Part shown: positions 1-8,146 of the stretch, in pieces
Numbering within the stretch: the stretch's first letter is position 1
How the letters are laid out: every line of letters starts with the position of its first letter
Origin: Mycobacteriales bacterium
Lineage (GTDB): Bacteria; Actinomycetota; Actinomycetes; Mycobacteriales; SCTD01
Assembly: GCA_040902655.1 (NCBI GenBank)
Contig: JBBDWV010000041.1
Span: 28,014-60,636 of the forward strand
DNA length: 32,623 nucleotides
Reading direction: 5' to 3'
Program-made: the position numbers and the translations under genes
The notes under the pieces: model-generated
The model's database searches: none
What the model saw: the letters and a program-made list of their open reading frames with translations, nothing else
What the model was told of the DNA's origin: nothing

Positions 1-17
1 CAGCCCGTTGAGGGCTG
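1..17 (-). terminator. Possible hairpin downstream of tRNA-His
   Basis: A six-base-pair inverted repeat (CAGCCC / GGGCTG) with a five-base loop lies about 18 bases past the 3' end of tRNA-His. It could end the tRNA transcript. There is no visible U tract and the window edge cuts off the context, so this is weak. Confidence 0.25.
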
Positions 18-34
18 CTGGCTGAGGTCGTCGG

Positions 35-108
35 GGTGAGTGACGGGGCTCGAACCCGCGACAACCGGGATCACAACCCGGTGCTCTACCAGCTGAGCTA
101 CACCCACC
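35..108 (-). tRNA. tRNA-His (GTG anticodon)
   Basis: Read on the minus strand this folds as a complete cloverleaf. It has a 7-bp acceptor stem (GTGGGTG with CACTCAC, one G-U pair), a D arm, a CCGGG/CCCGG anticodon stem closing the loop TTGTGAT (anticodon GTG), and a T arm with GGTTCGAGCC. Position 108 supplies the extra G-1 and position 35 the C73 discriminator, the pair that histidyl-tRNA synthetase recognises. CCA is not encoded in full; only CC follows. It sits just downstream of orn on the same strand. Confidence 0.95.
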
Positions 109-133
109 ATGGTGCGTGCCGAGCATACCGGCT

Positions 134-826
134 CTAGTCGGTGACCTTCTCCGCATCCGCCGCCAGTGTCGAGGCCCCGGGCGGGTCGCCGGGCCCCCCA
201 ACCCCCCCCCCCCCCGGGGGCAACCCCGATCCCGCCGACAGCCCGGTGGCCAACGCCGCGGCCTGCTCCGAGCTCGGTCCCGGCTGCGGCACGAACATCG
301 CCGCGCGGTAATAGCGCAGCTCCTGCACCGACTCCAGGATGTCGGCCAGCGCCCGATGCCCACCGCCCTTCTTGGGCGCGTTGAAGTAGATGCGCGGGTA
401 CCAGCGCCGGGCCAGCTCCTTGATCGAGCTGACGTCCACCATCCGGTAGTGCAGCCAGTCGTCGAGCACCGGCATGTCGCGGGTCAGGAAACCGCGGTCG
501 GTTCCGATCGAGTTGCCGCACAGCGGCGCTTTCTTCGGCTCCGGCACCCACTGCTTCACATAGGTCAGCACCAGGTCCTGTGCCTCCTGCAGCGTTACTG
601 CCGAGGCGAGCACCTCGCCGGTCAACCCTGAGGCGGCGTGCATCTCGCGTACGACGTCCGGCATCCGCTCCAGCTGTGCGGCACTGGTACCGATGACGAC
701 GTCGACACCCTCGCCCAGGACGTTCAGCTCCGAGTCGGTCACCAGCGCCGCGACCTCGATGAGCAGGTCCGAGCCCAGGTCGAGCCCGGTCATTTCGCAG
801 TCGATCCACACCAGTCGGTCGCTCAT
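134..826 (-). CDS. orn: Oligoribonuclease (DEDDh 3'-5' exoribonuclease)
   Basis: Degrades 2-5-nt RNA (and pGpG from c-di-GMP breakdown) to mononucleotides in the cytoplasm. All DEDDh residues are visible: D9 and E11 (IDCEMTG), D110 ([10 protein letters not shown]), H157 and D162 ([10 protein letters not shown]). The conserved fold ends near residue 180, the usual Orn length. About 50 further residues form a Gly/Pro/Ala-rich tail. That tail crosses an uninterrupted run of 14 C at 202-215, so its reading frame depends on the exact run length. Start chosen at the ATG directly before the conserved [11 protein letters not shown]; the ribosome site is weak. In a c-di-GMP-responsive flagellate (PilZ gene at 7528-8145) Orn would also clear pGpG; that link is inference. 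Confidence 0.95.
   Translation of the reverse strand: MSDRLVWIDCEMTGLDLGSDLLIEVAALVTDSELNVLGEGVDVVIGTSAAQLERMPDVVREMHAASGLTGEVLASAVTLQEAQDLVLTYVKQWVPEPKKAPLCGNSIGTDRGFLTRDMPVLDDWLHYRMVDVSSIKELARRWYPRIYFNAPKKGGGHRALADILESVQELRYYRAAMFVPQPGPSSEQAAALATGLSAGSGLPPGGGGVGGPGDPPGASTLAADAEKVTD
198..225. repeat. Long C/G homopolymer tracts in the orn tail
   Basis: Six C, two A, then 14 consecutive C (202-215) followed directly by five G. The tract lies inside the poorly conserved C-terminal tail of orn. Such a run is prone to polymerase slippage and to sequencing error; an indel would change only the last ~20 residues of the protein. Confidence 0.9.
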
Positions 827-1030
827 GCGGGAAGGCTACGTCGCCGTCACCACCGGTCTGCGCGCCGGCACCGGCTCGCTCGAGCCAGGCTCGCCACCCG
901 TTCGGGCTACCGCGAAGCGGCAGAGCAGGCGCACAGTGGACCTGCCGCGCCCCTGGTGAGTTCTGATCGGCATCGGGGACGCGGCCTGAGCTCTCAGCAG
1001 CGCCGTGCGGCGGCCGAGCCCCCGTGAGCG

Positions 1031-1103
1031 TGCGCCCGGCAGGATTCGAACCTGCGACCAAGTGCTTAGAAGGCACCTGCTCTATCCCCTGAGCTACGGG
1101 CGC
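1031..1103 (-). tRNA. tRNA-Arg (TCT anticodon)
   Basis: Minus-strand cloverleaf with acceptor stem GCGCCCG/CGGGCGC, D arm GCTCAGGGGATAGAGC, anticodon loop CTTCTAA (anticodon TCT, decoding AGA/AGG) and T arm with GGTTCGAATCC; the discriminator is A. CCA is not encoded. Confidence 0.94.
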
Positions 1104-1110
1104 GGGGAAG

Positions 1111-1138
1111 GTTGACCAGGAGGACCGATCTGGTCGAC
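1111..1138. repeat. Imperfect inverted repeat upstream of tRNA-Arg
   Basis: GTTGACCAG and CTGGTCGAC flank a ten-base spacer, one mismatch in nine. It lies 8-35 bases upstream of the tRNA-Arg 5' end, where promoter or operator elements would be. The rest of 1104-1352 holds no gene or other element I can support. Confidence 0.4.
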
Positions 1139-1352
1139 GTTCAACCCTGACCGGACGGGGTCAGGTCCGAGCGGACCTTCGAGATCCTTCAGGAATCGAC
1201 AAGGAGCCGGCTTGCTCTGTCGGCGATTCTCATGTGCGCAGGCTACCGCCCGACTTCTGGGCTGACCGGTGTGACGCGAGTGGTGCCGGGCAGCGTCGGC
1301 GCCTGGCGGCTCACGGAAAGGTACTCCGAGAGCTGCCGAGACCTGACGTCTC

Positions 1353-2060
1353 TCAGGCGCGCAGGGCTGTGGGGCTGTCCGGCAAAGATGAACTCTGTGC
1401 CCGCAGCGACAGCGCCCCGAAGACGGCGCCGAGCGTCGCGTACAGCAGCGCGAGCAGGCCGAGCGAACGGACCCGGAAATCGTAGACGAGCGCAGCAGGC
1501 GCCCCCACGGGGTCGTTGTTGTCCGGCAGCAGTACGTATCCCAGCGTTACGGCAGCTACCGCGGCGGCTGTCACCGCCGTCTGGCGCACCGGCGGCGCGA
1601 CCCCGCGGGCGGTCAGCGCACGCAGCCCCGCGTACGAGGCGGTGACGACGAGGACGCCCAGGGCGACCGCGAGGAGATAGCCGGACGTGCGGCCCGCGAG
1701 GGTCTCCGGATCGCCTACCCCTGGGGGGCTCGCGGGGTAGCGCAGCTGTGGGATCAGCGCGAGCGCGGTGAAAGCGCCCGCGGACAGGCCGATGCTGCGC
1801 CGCCACGGCGTACCGCCCGGCGGCAGGATGCGGTAGGCGACAGCGAACAGCAGACCGAGGGCCAGGCCGGCGAGCAGGAAGCCGGCGGGCATGCCAAGGA
1901 GCTTCTGGGTCTCCCGACTGACGGGGCCGGTGCCGTCAGCCGGTCCTTCCAGGGCGATGGCTGCACTCAGAACCGGCTCGACGAACAGGTAGGCCGCCAA
2001 CGAGGTGAGCAAGCCGGCGGCGGTGCCACTGACGGCACCGCGAACGAACACGTTGCGCAT
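1353..2060 (-). CDS. cbtA: CbtA-family cobalt transport membrane protein
   Basis: Predicted integral membrane subunit of the CbtAB system, thought to take up cobalt for cobalamin synthesis. The 235-residue sequence has about six hydrophobic segments (roughly residues 8-28, 58-77, 88-105, 125-148, 158-178, 195-218) and the family-typical N-terminus RNVFVRGAVSGTAAGL. It also carries LRYPASPPGVGDPETLAGRTSGY, written here as the block at about residues 106-128, a conserved CbtA loop. The start ATG follows cbtB by 13 bases, so the two are co-transcribed behind the cobalamin riboswitch at ~2306-2480. That context supports the cobalt assignment more strongly than the sequence alone; transport has rarely been shown biochemically for this family. 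Confidence 0.88.
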   Translation of the reverse strand: MRNVFVRGAVSGTAAGLLTSLAAYLFVEPVLSAAIALEGPADGTGPVSRETQKLLGMPAGFLLAGLALGLLFAVAYRILPPGGTPWRRSIGLSAGAFTALALIPQLRYPASPPGVGDPETLAGRTSGYLLAVALGVLVVTASYAGLRALTARGVAPPVRQTAVTAAAVAAVTLGYVLLPDNNDPVGAPAALVYDFRVRSLGLLALLYATLGAVFGALSLRAQSSSLPDSPTALRA

Positions 2061-2073
2061 GTCGGCCGCTGCT

Positions 2074-2274
2074 CTAGTGGCAGGGAGTGCCGAGCATGTG
2101 GCGGGCGTCGTGGAAGAGTTCGTGCACCGTCGAGTCGCCGGCCGCCGCCTTCACCAGCTGGGCCAGCTGGCCCTGGTCGAACGCAACGGCGAACAGCAGG
2201 GCGACCGCCATCAGTACGGGCAGCAGGTGCAGCAGTGCCGGGACCGGACGCAGGTGAACTGCCAGCTGGGACAT
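2074..2274 (-). CDS. cbtB: CbtB-family small cobalt transport subunit
   Basis: A 66-residue protein with one transmembrane helix (about residues 12-31) and the C-terminal motif HELFHDARHMLGTPCH, the His-rich putative metal site that defines CbtB. The start is fixed by TAGGAG four bases before the ATG at 2274; upstream in-frame starts would lie inside the riboswitch. It is the first gene of the cbtB-cbtA pair. A small hairpin (CGGGG/CCCCG at 2286-2302) sits right before the ribosome site and may belong to the riboswitch expression platform. Confidence 0.9.
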   Translation of the reverse strand: MSQLAVHLRPVPALLHLLPVLMAVALLFAVAFDQGQLAQLVKAAAGDSTVHELFHDARHMLGTPCH

Positions 2275-2305
2275 TGGACTCCTACCGGGGTCAGCCGCCC
2301 CGCAT

Positions 2306-2480
2306 CGGTGGTGCGACAGCTCGAGTCTCCTGACTCCCGGATCTGCACTCGCCCCCGACCTTCCCGCCCGAAGAGGGCAGTGGCCGAGCGTGGGGGTTCG
2401 CTTCCCGGTCACAGTGGCGGGACCGCGCCGGACTCTCACCGGCTTCCTCGTGCGCTGTCGCGTGACCTGCCGACTTCACC
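2306..2480 (-). promoter_or_regulatory. Cobalamin (B12) riboswitch
   Basis: On the minus strand the conserved core is easy to read: GGTGAGAGTCC (2440-2430), GCCACTGT (2418-2411) and the B12 box AGTCAGGAGACT (2337-2326), in the right order and spacing. It lies directly upstream of cbtB. Adenosylcobalamin binding would reduce cbtBA expression, here probably at translation, because the B12 box is only about 50 bases from the ribosome site. Outer boundaries are approximate. Confidence 0.92.
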
Positions 2481-2562
2481 ACCTGCGGCCGTGAGCGTCA
2501 AGACGACTCCTTGTTGCGGCCGTCACGCGGGGGCAGACGGCTTGCATCCCACCCGGCGCTGC

Positions 2563-2591
2563 CCGTCCACAGGCACGGCTTGTCCACAGGC
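2563..2591 (+). promoter_or_regulatory. Two DnaA-box-like direct repeats before ssb
   Basis: TTGTCCACA at 2580-2588 equals the actinobacterial DnaA-box consensus. A second copy, CCGTCCACA at 2563-2571, matches 7 of 9 positions. Both are part of a 10-bp direct repeat GTCCACAGGC with a 17-bp period, about 95 bases upstream of the ssb start. A DnaA-regulated promoter is possible; chance occurrence is not excluded. Confidence 0.4.
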
Positions 2592-2683
2592 CGCTGGTGG
2601 CTGCTCCCCTGCGGGCGCCGTGACCGGCACCGTCATCGCTGATCCCGGTGGACGAGCCGCCGGGCAGAACCCCGGAGGACCTC

Positions 2684-3145
2684 GTGCTCGAGCCCACCAT
2701 CACCGTTGTCGGCAACGTCGGTGCCCCGCCACGCACCCGTGTCGTGGCCGGCGGCGCCGTCGTCACCGACTTCCGCATCGCCTCGACTCCGCGAAAGGTT
2801 GACCGGTCCACCGGCGTATGGTCCGACGGGGAGACGATCTGGTTCGGTGTCAGCTGCTGGCGGCTGCTCGCGGAGAACGTCGCGGCGTCCGTCAGGACCG
2901 GGGACAGGGTCGTCGTCACCGGCAGGCTGGTCGCGCGCAGCTGGAAGAACGAGCAGGGCGAGGAGCGCAGCGGGCTCGAGGTCGAGGCGCAGACGGTCGG
3001 CTTCGACCTCGCGAGAGGCAAGGCGGTACAGGAGCGCTCGGCTCCGCTGGCCGTCACCACCGACCCTGGCTACCCCGTAGTGGAGGCCCCGGAGGAGGTG
3101 GACGAGGAGGAGTCCGCGATGGAGCCGCACATGCACGCGGCCTGA
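2684..3145 (+). CDS. ssb: Single-stranded DNA-binding protein (SSB paralogue)
   Basis: Binds ssDNA through one OB fold (about residues 4-110 of 153): the ITVVGNVG opening strand, the TDFRIAST strand, WFGVSCW and the VVVTGRLVARSW strand match SSB. The chosen start is GTG at 2684, because GGAGGA lies four bases upstream and the protein then begins right at the OB fold; an upstream GTG at 2648 would add 12 residues without a ribosome site. The C-terminus is acidic (EEVDEEES) but lacks the DDDIPF-type tip used by replicative SSB to bind partners. I therefore read it as a secondary SSB (SsbB-like), probably not the essential replication protein. No rpsF/rpsR neighbours, which also argues for a paralogue. 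Confidence 0.85.
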   Translation: MLEPTITVVGNVGAPPRTRVVAGGAVVTDFRIASTPRKVDRSTGVWSDGETIWFGVSCWRLLAENVAASVRTGDRVVVTGRLVARSWKNEQGEERSGLEVEAQTVGFDLARGKAVQERSAPLAVTTDPGYPVVEAPEEVDEEESAMEPHMHAA

Positions 3146-3290
3146 CCCGTCCGGCCTGACCCGTCCGGCTGAGTCACGGCTCGGCCCCACCCCCACCCGG
3201 CGCGCTGGCCCCGGGTTCGCCGTCCGGGTGATGTGCCGCCGGTGGGGCTGGAGGCCTTCAGGTGAAGGGCTTGGTGGGCGATGGAAGAGG

Positions 3291-4232
3291 ATGACCTCGC
3301 CCGCACCCGCTCCGCCGGTCTCCGCCCCGCCGGTCTCCGCCCCGCCGCCCGCCGCCCCGCCGCCCGCCGCCCTGCCGCCCGCCGCCCTGCCGCCCGCCGC
3401 CCCGCTGCCGCGCGCGGTCCGGATGCTGCTGGGCGACCTGCACCGCCTGCCCGGCCAGCGGCCGGCACTGCTGCGTGTGGTCCAGGTCACCGACGATCCC
3501 GACTCCTCCGCGCGTGAGCTCGCGGACGCCGCGGCCCTCGACCCGGCCTTCGCTGCCCGGCTGTTGCAGCTGGCCAACTCCGCCTACTACGGCCGTATGG
3601 GCCAGATCACCGCGATCGGACCTGCCGTCAGTGCGCTCGGTGCCGAGACGCTCCGCGGCCTCGCCGTCACGATGGCGCTCGGACTCTCCGGTGAACATGG
3701 GCCGTTGCCGCACGGCTTCTGGGATCGGGCGGCGACCACCGCAGCGGCGAGTCGTCTGGTCGCGCCCCGGGTGGGTGCCGATTCAGGGGATGCCTTTTGC
3801 GTAGGACTGCTGTGTGAGGTCGGTCAGGCCCTGCTCTTCCGGGCAGCGCCGGAGATGTACTCCACCCTGCTCGCCGCCGGGAACGAGGCGGCCCTGGCCG
3901 CGGCAGAGCTGGAGTGGTGCGGCACGACGAACGGCGAGCTGGCCGCAGCCGTTCTGGGCGCCTCCGGGCTGCCGGCACAGGTCTGCCGGGCGATCGCGCG
4001 GCACCAAGGCGTGGCGCCGGTTCCTGGTCAGTCTGTCTCGTTCGACCCGCTCACTCGCGCGCTCCGGGCCGGCGTCCTGCTCGCGCGGGCTGTGGCCACC
4101 GGCGAGGTCGACGAGAAGACGTCGGACGCATTGGCGGCGGTGGTCGGCGGGACGTTCGACGAGACGATCATGCGCAAGCTCGCGCTGCGCACGGCGGCGC
4201 ATGCCGCCGCGCTGAGCGCCACGATGCGGTAG
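3291..4232 (+). CDS. HDOD-domain protein
   Basis: HDOD domains are HD-like folds without metal-binding residues, found in signalling proteins linked to chemotaxis, motility, quorum or c-di-GMP control; the biochemical role is mostly unknown. After a Pro/Ala-rich leader (about residues 4-42), the HDOD domain runs to about residue 250. It includes the typical blocks DPAFAARLLQLANSAYYG and ISALG-like VSALGAETLRGLAV, and CVGLLCEVGQALL. The start is ATG 3291, closely preceded by GGAAGAGG; an ATG 63 bases upstream is in frame but gives an Arg-rich, unlikely N-terminus. The leader is built from 15-bp-type GC repeats coding PPVSA and PPAAL units. No partner gene lies next to it; a motility link is only suggested by proximity. 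Confidence 0.85.
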   Translation: MTSPAPAPPVSAPPVSAPPPAAPPPAALPPAALPPAAPLPRAVRMLLGDLHRLPGQRPALLRVVQVTDDPDSSARELADAAALDPAFAARLLQLANSAYYGRMGQITAIGPAVSALGAETLRGLAVTMALGLSGEHGPLPHGFWDRAATTAAASRLVAPRVGADSGDAFCVGLLCEVGQALLFRAAPEMYSTLLAAGNEAALAAAELEWCGTTNGELAAAVLGASGLPAQVCRAIARHQGVAPVPGQSVSFDPLTRALRAGVLLARAVATGEVDEKTSDALAAVVGGTFDETIMRKLALRTAAHAAALSATMR

Positions 4233-4567
4233 GCGGTCTCACGCATCTTCGGGTGCAGTCTGCGGCTGAGCGTGCGCCCTCGGGATGCGTGCGGGTCGCC
4301 CTGTGCTGCTGGTCCCGGTCAGGCTGGTTCCCCGTGCTCGGGCCCGAGCTCGTGCCGTTTTCGGTGCCAGCAGCGCCTGATCCGCGCACAGGCGTGGCAC
4401 CAAGATCCGCCGGGCAGCCCGGCCGGGTAGCCGGGCCGAACGGTATGCGGGCGATAACGGGCGGCTCAGCGACCTTGCAGCAGGTGCAACGGCCAGGACA
4501 GCCACTACCGGCACCTTGCGGCGTTGCCGTGGCCAGCCGCCGGCGCACAGCTGCGGGGGCCGGGGCC

Positions 4568-4669
4568 GGGGCTGGGCTGCCGCGGGGCGGGGCAGGGGCT
4601 GGGCTGTCGCGGGGCGGGGCAGGGGCTGGGCTGTCGCGGGGTAGGGCCGGGGCTGCCGCGGGGGCGGGG
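4568..4669. repeat. G-rich 27-bp tandem repeat
   Basis: Three 27-bp units begin at 4568, 4595 and 4622. They share GGGGCTGGGCTG-[C/T]-CGCGGGG and differ by a few bases. A fourth partial unit runs 4649-4669. All G runs (three to five G) are on the plus strand, giving strong G-quadruplex potential. Confidence 0.85.
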
Positions 4670-4701
4670 ACCAGCCAGGCGTGGACATGTGCCGCACCGC
4701 G

Positions 4702-4752
4702 GGTGTGCACCACAGGTCAACTTTTTCCGATTGTTGACCTGTGGTGCACACC
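4702..4752. repeat. Perfect 20-bp inverted repeat
   Basis: The left arm GGTGTGCACCACAGGTCAAC (4702-4721) and its exact reverse complement (4733-4752) flank an 11-base A/T-richer spacer. The arms are much less GC-extreme than their surroundings. Neither side is followed by a T run, so it is not a classical terminator. It could be a miniature mobile element, a dispersed palindrome family or a large operator. Confidence 0.9.
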
Positions 4753-5160
4753 TCCCGACAACACACACCTCTCCGGACCGGCACACCGCGCTCATGACCA
4801 GGCAGCCAGCGCGTTCGATTCGGCCACTCCTCGAGGCCTCTTCGGGTGCAGGCGATGCGCTGAGAGTGCGCGCGCTTGCCAGCCCGGCGAGGTTGCGTCG
4901 CCGCACGGCGCGTTGGCGGCCCTGTCAAGGGGCCGGGAGCCGCCGTACGACCCGCCGTCGGGTGCTGAGTCGATCTTCGAGGTCACCTCGAGTACTGGGG
5001 ACGCCCCGGAAGGCCAGCGGCCCGCCGTGGTGACCCAGGCCACTGCACAGCGCCGCAGCTCCACGTCCGGGGCCCCGCCCCGGAGATGCATGGGGGCGTC
5101 CGCCCGTCCCGGTGCTGCTCGACGGGAGCACCGCGTCGTCGCTCCCGTACGCTCGAAGCC

Positions 5161-6839
<1,679 letters not shown>

Positions 6840-6843
<4 letters not shown>

Positions 6844-7226
6844 CCACGTCCCGGACGTACGAAGGACGTGCCGTCTGCGGGGCCGGCCCGTCCTTCACTG
6901 TTGTCGTCCTGCTCAGCGGTTACGTGCTGTTCGCCCCGACTGCCGGCGGGCCGTCGCTGTTCGAGGGCTCGGACAAGGTGGTCCACCTGGTCCTGTTCGG
7001 CCTGTTGGCGGCCACCACCCGGTGGCGGTTCGGTCCGCAGCGGCGCGGCCTGGTGGCCGTCGTGGCGTACGCCGCCGGGAGCGAGGTCGTCCAGGCCGCG
7101 CTGCTCACCAACCGCAGCGGTGAGGCATACGACGTGGTCGCCGACCTGCTGGGCGCGGCAGCGGGGTGGCTGCTGGCCCGGCGGCTGCTGGCCCGGCGGC
7201 TGCTGGCCCGGCGGCTGCGGCGCTGA
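6840..7226 (+). CDS. VanZ-like family small membrane protein (start uncertain)
   Basis: The frame shows VanZ-like features: a hydrophobic segment SFTVVVLLSGYVLF, the family motif DKVVHLVLFGLLA, a third helix (LVAVVAYAAGSEVVQAAL) and the DVVADLLGAAAGWLLA block that resembles the VanZ D-x-x-x-N-x-x-G end. The role of the family is unclear outside teicoplanin resistance. The start is a problem: no ATG/GTG/TTG lies between the ettA stop and the first helix in this frame. A CTG at 6840 overlaps the ettA stop (CTGA), a possible coupled rare start. A good site, GAAGGA before GTG 6868, is in another frame, so a one-base indel at 6868-6891 is the alternative; a GTG at 6924 would cut into the first helix. 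The C-terminus consists of three exact LLARR units. Confidence 0.6.
7170..7217 (+). repeat. 15-bp tandem repeat encoding LLARR x3
   Basis: CTGCTGGCCCGGCGG occurs three times in tandem at the 3' end of the VanZ-like gene. Unit length is a multiple of three, so copy-number change keeps the frame and adds or removes LLARR at the C-terminus. Confidence 0.85.
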
Positions 7227-7264
7227 CCCCCGTGACGGCCGAGGCATACCGGCGCACTGCCAGT

Positions 7265-7531
7265 TCAGGAGCCGGCGTCCTCCTGCCGCCGTCGCACCTC
7301 GGCCCCGTCGGTCCCGCCAGCGCTTCCGGCGTCCTCCTCGACCGGCTCGCGGGCGTAGTTGCGGACCAGCGCGGACAGCAGCGAGCCGCCGCCCCAGGCC
7401 AGCAGGAGGGCGGCGGCGTAGCGCAGGCCGGCCTCCGCCGTGCTGAGCTCGCCGGCCAGCAGTGGTGGCAGGACAGGCAGCCACAGGAGCACGGACACCA
7501 GCAGCACCAAGCCGCGGACGGCCTCGCTCAT
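7265..7531 (-). CDS. Small two-helix membrane protein, last gene of the flhA operon
   Basis: No family recognised. The 88 residues have two hydrophobic helices (about 6-26 and 36-57) and a charged cytoplasmic-looking tail rich in Glu, Arg and Asp. The start ATG overlaps the stop of the PilZ gene (ATGA), so it is translationally coupled and the last gene of the flagellar transcript, convergent with the VanZ-like gene 38 bases away. The coupling suggests a flagellar or c-di-GMP-related role, but nothing in the sequence proves it. Confidence 0.75.
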   Translation of the reverse strand: MSEAVRGLVLLVSVLLWLPVLPPLLAGELSTAEAGLRYAAALLLAWGGGSLLSALVRNYAREPVEEDAGSAGGTDGAEVRRRQEDAGS

Positions 7532-8145
7532 GTCCGGCCCACCGCGCGGGCCCGCCGCTGCTGCTCCATCACCCTGCGGTGCAGGACGTCGGCGGTCCGG
7601 CCGAGGGCGGCGAAGCGCAGCCGCGCCACCTGCCGGTCATCGCTTCCCAGCTCGACGCTGAGCACCTCGGCTGCCAGCGCGAGCTGGCGCCCGTCCAGCG
7701 ACAGGTGGAGCTCCACGGTGCCGCCGACGACCGGCGCCTCACCCGGCCGCAGGACGCATCGGGCGCCGCCTTCGCTGAGGTCGACAACGATGGCGCGCCA
7801 GCGGTGCTCCGCCTGCGTCAGCTCGACCGGCAGCGCATCGGGGGCGCGTGCGAAGGCCCGTTGCTGGGACACCATCGGGTCGTGCAGCACCTCCAGCTCC
7901 CACAGGGGCATGTGGTCCCAGAGCTGCGAGGCCAGCACGGCCGTCAGCTGGTGCAGGCCCGCGCTCGTCTTCCAGCTCAGCACCAGCGTGGTGCCGGCCG
8001 GTAGGTCGAGCTCGACGGGTACCGGCTGCCGCAGGACGAGGCAGCGTGGTGGGCGGACGTCGTCGACGATGCAGATCCGGTCCAAGGCGCCGTCGATCGC
8101 GACGCTCACCTGCTGACCGGCGACCGGCCAGGTCGGGGCGCGCAC
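7528..8145 (-). CDS. PilZ-domain protein (YcgR-like c-di-GMP receptor)
   Basis: YcgR-type proteins bind cyclic di-GMP and slow or stop the flagellar motor. Residues 1-90 form a beta-rich N-terminal domain like the YcgR N-domain. Residues 94-200 form a PilZ domain with both ligand motifs: RxxxR at R96-R100 (RAFAR) and DxSxxG at D122-G127 (DLSEGG). So c-di-GMP binding is expected. GTG start one base after the FlhF-like stop; its own stop overlaps the next small membrane gene. Position in the flhA operon supports a role as motor brake; the actual motor contact (MotA, FliG or FliM) cannot be read from sequence. Confidence 0.85.
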   Translation of the reverse strand: MRAPTWPVAGQQVSVAIDGALDRICIVDDVRPPRCLVLRQPVPVELDLPAGTTLVLSWKTSAGLHQLTAVLASQLWDHMPLWELEVLHDPMVSQQRAFARAPDALPVELTQAEHRWRAIVVDLSEGGARCVLRPGEAPVVGGTVELHLSLDGRQLALAAEVLSVELGSDDRQVARLRFAALGRTADVLHRRVMEQQRRARAVGRT

Positions 8146-8146
8146 G

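Larger units (their letters stand above)
4233..5160. other. Intergenic stretch with no supportable gene
   Basis: About 930 bases between the HDOD gene and ettA. Open frames here are Arg/Pro/Gly-rich, have no ribosome sites and show no family resemblance. What it does hold: a G-rich 27-bp tandem repeat (4568-4669), a perfect 20-bp inverted repeat (4702-4752), and just before ettA a TACGCT that could be a -10 element. That last element would put the transcription start almost at the ATG (leaderless ettA mRNA). Confidence 0.6.

Noticed and set aside
966-990. CTCAGG and GCCGAT on the minus strand upstream of orn, resembling the flagellar promoters
   Set aside because: The gap is 13 bases, not the 14 shared by all five flagellar sites, and orn is a housekeeping gene about 140 bases away.
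3139-3168. A 14-bp duplication (CCTGACCCGTCCGG) at the ssb stop codon
   Set aside because: Only two copies, partly coding; no sign of a mobile or regulatory element.
4702-4752. Reading the 20-bp palindrome as an intrinsic terminator
   Set aside because: No T run follows either arm, the stem is far longer than needed, and the HDOD stop is about 470 bases away.
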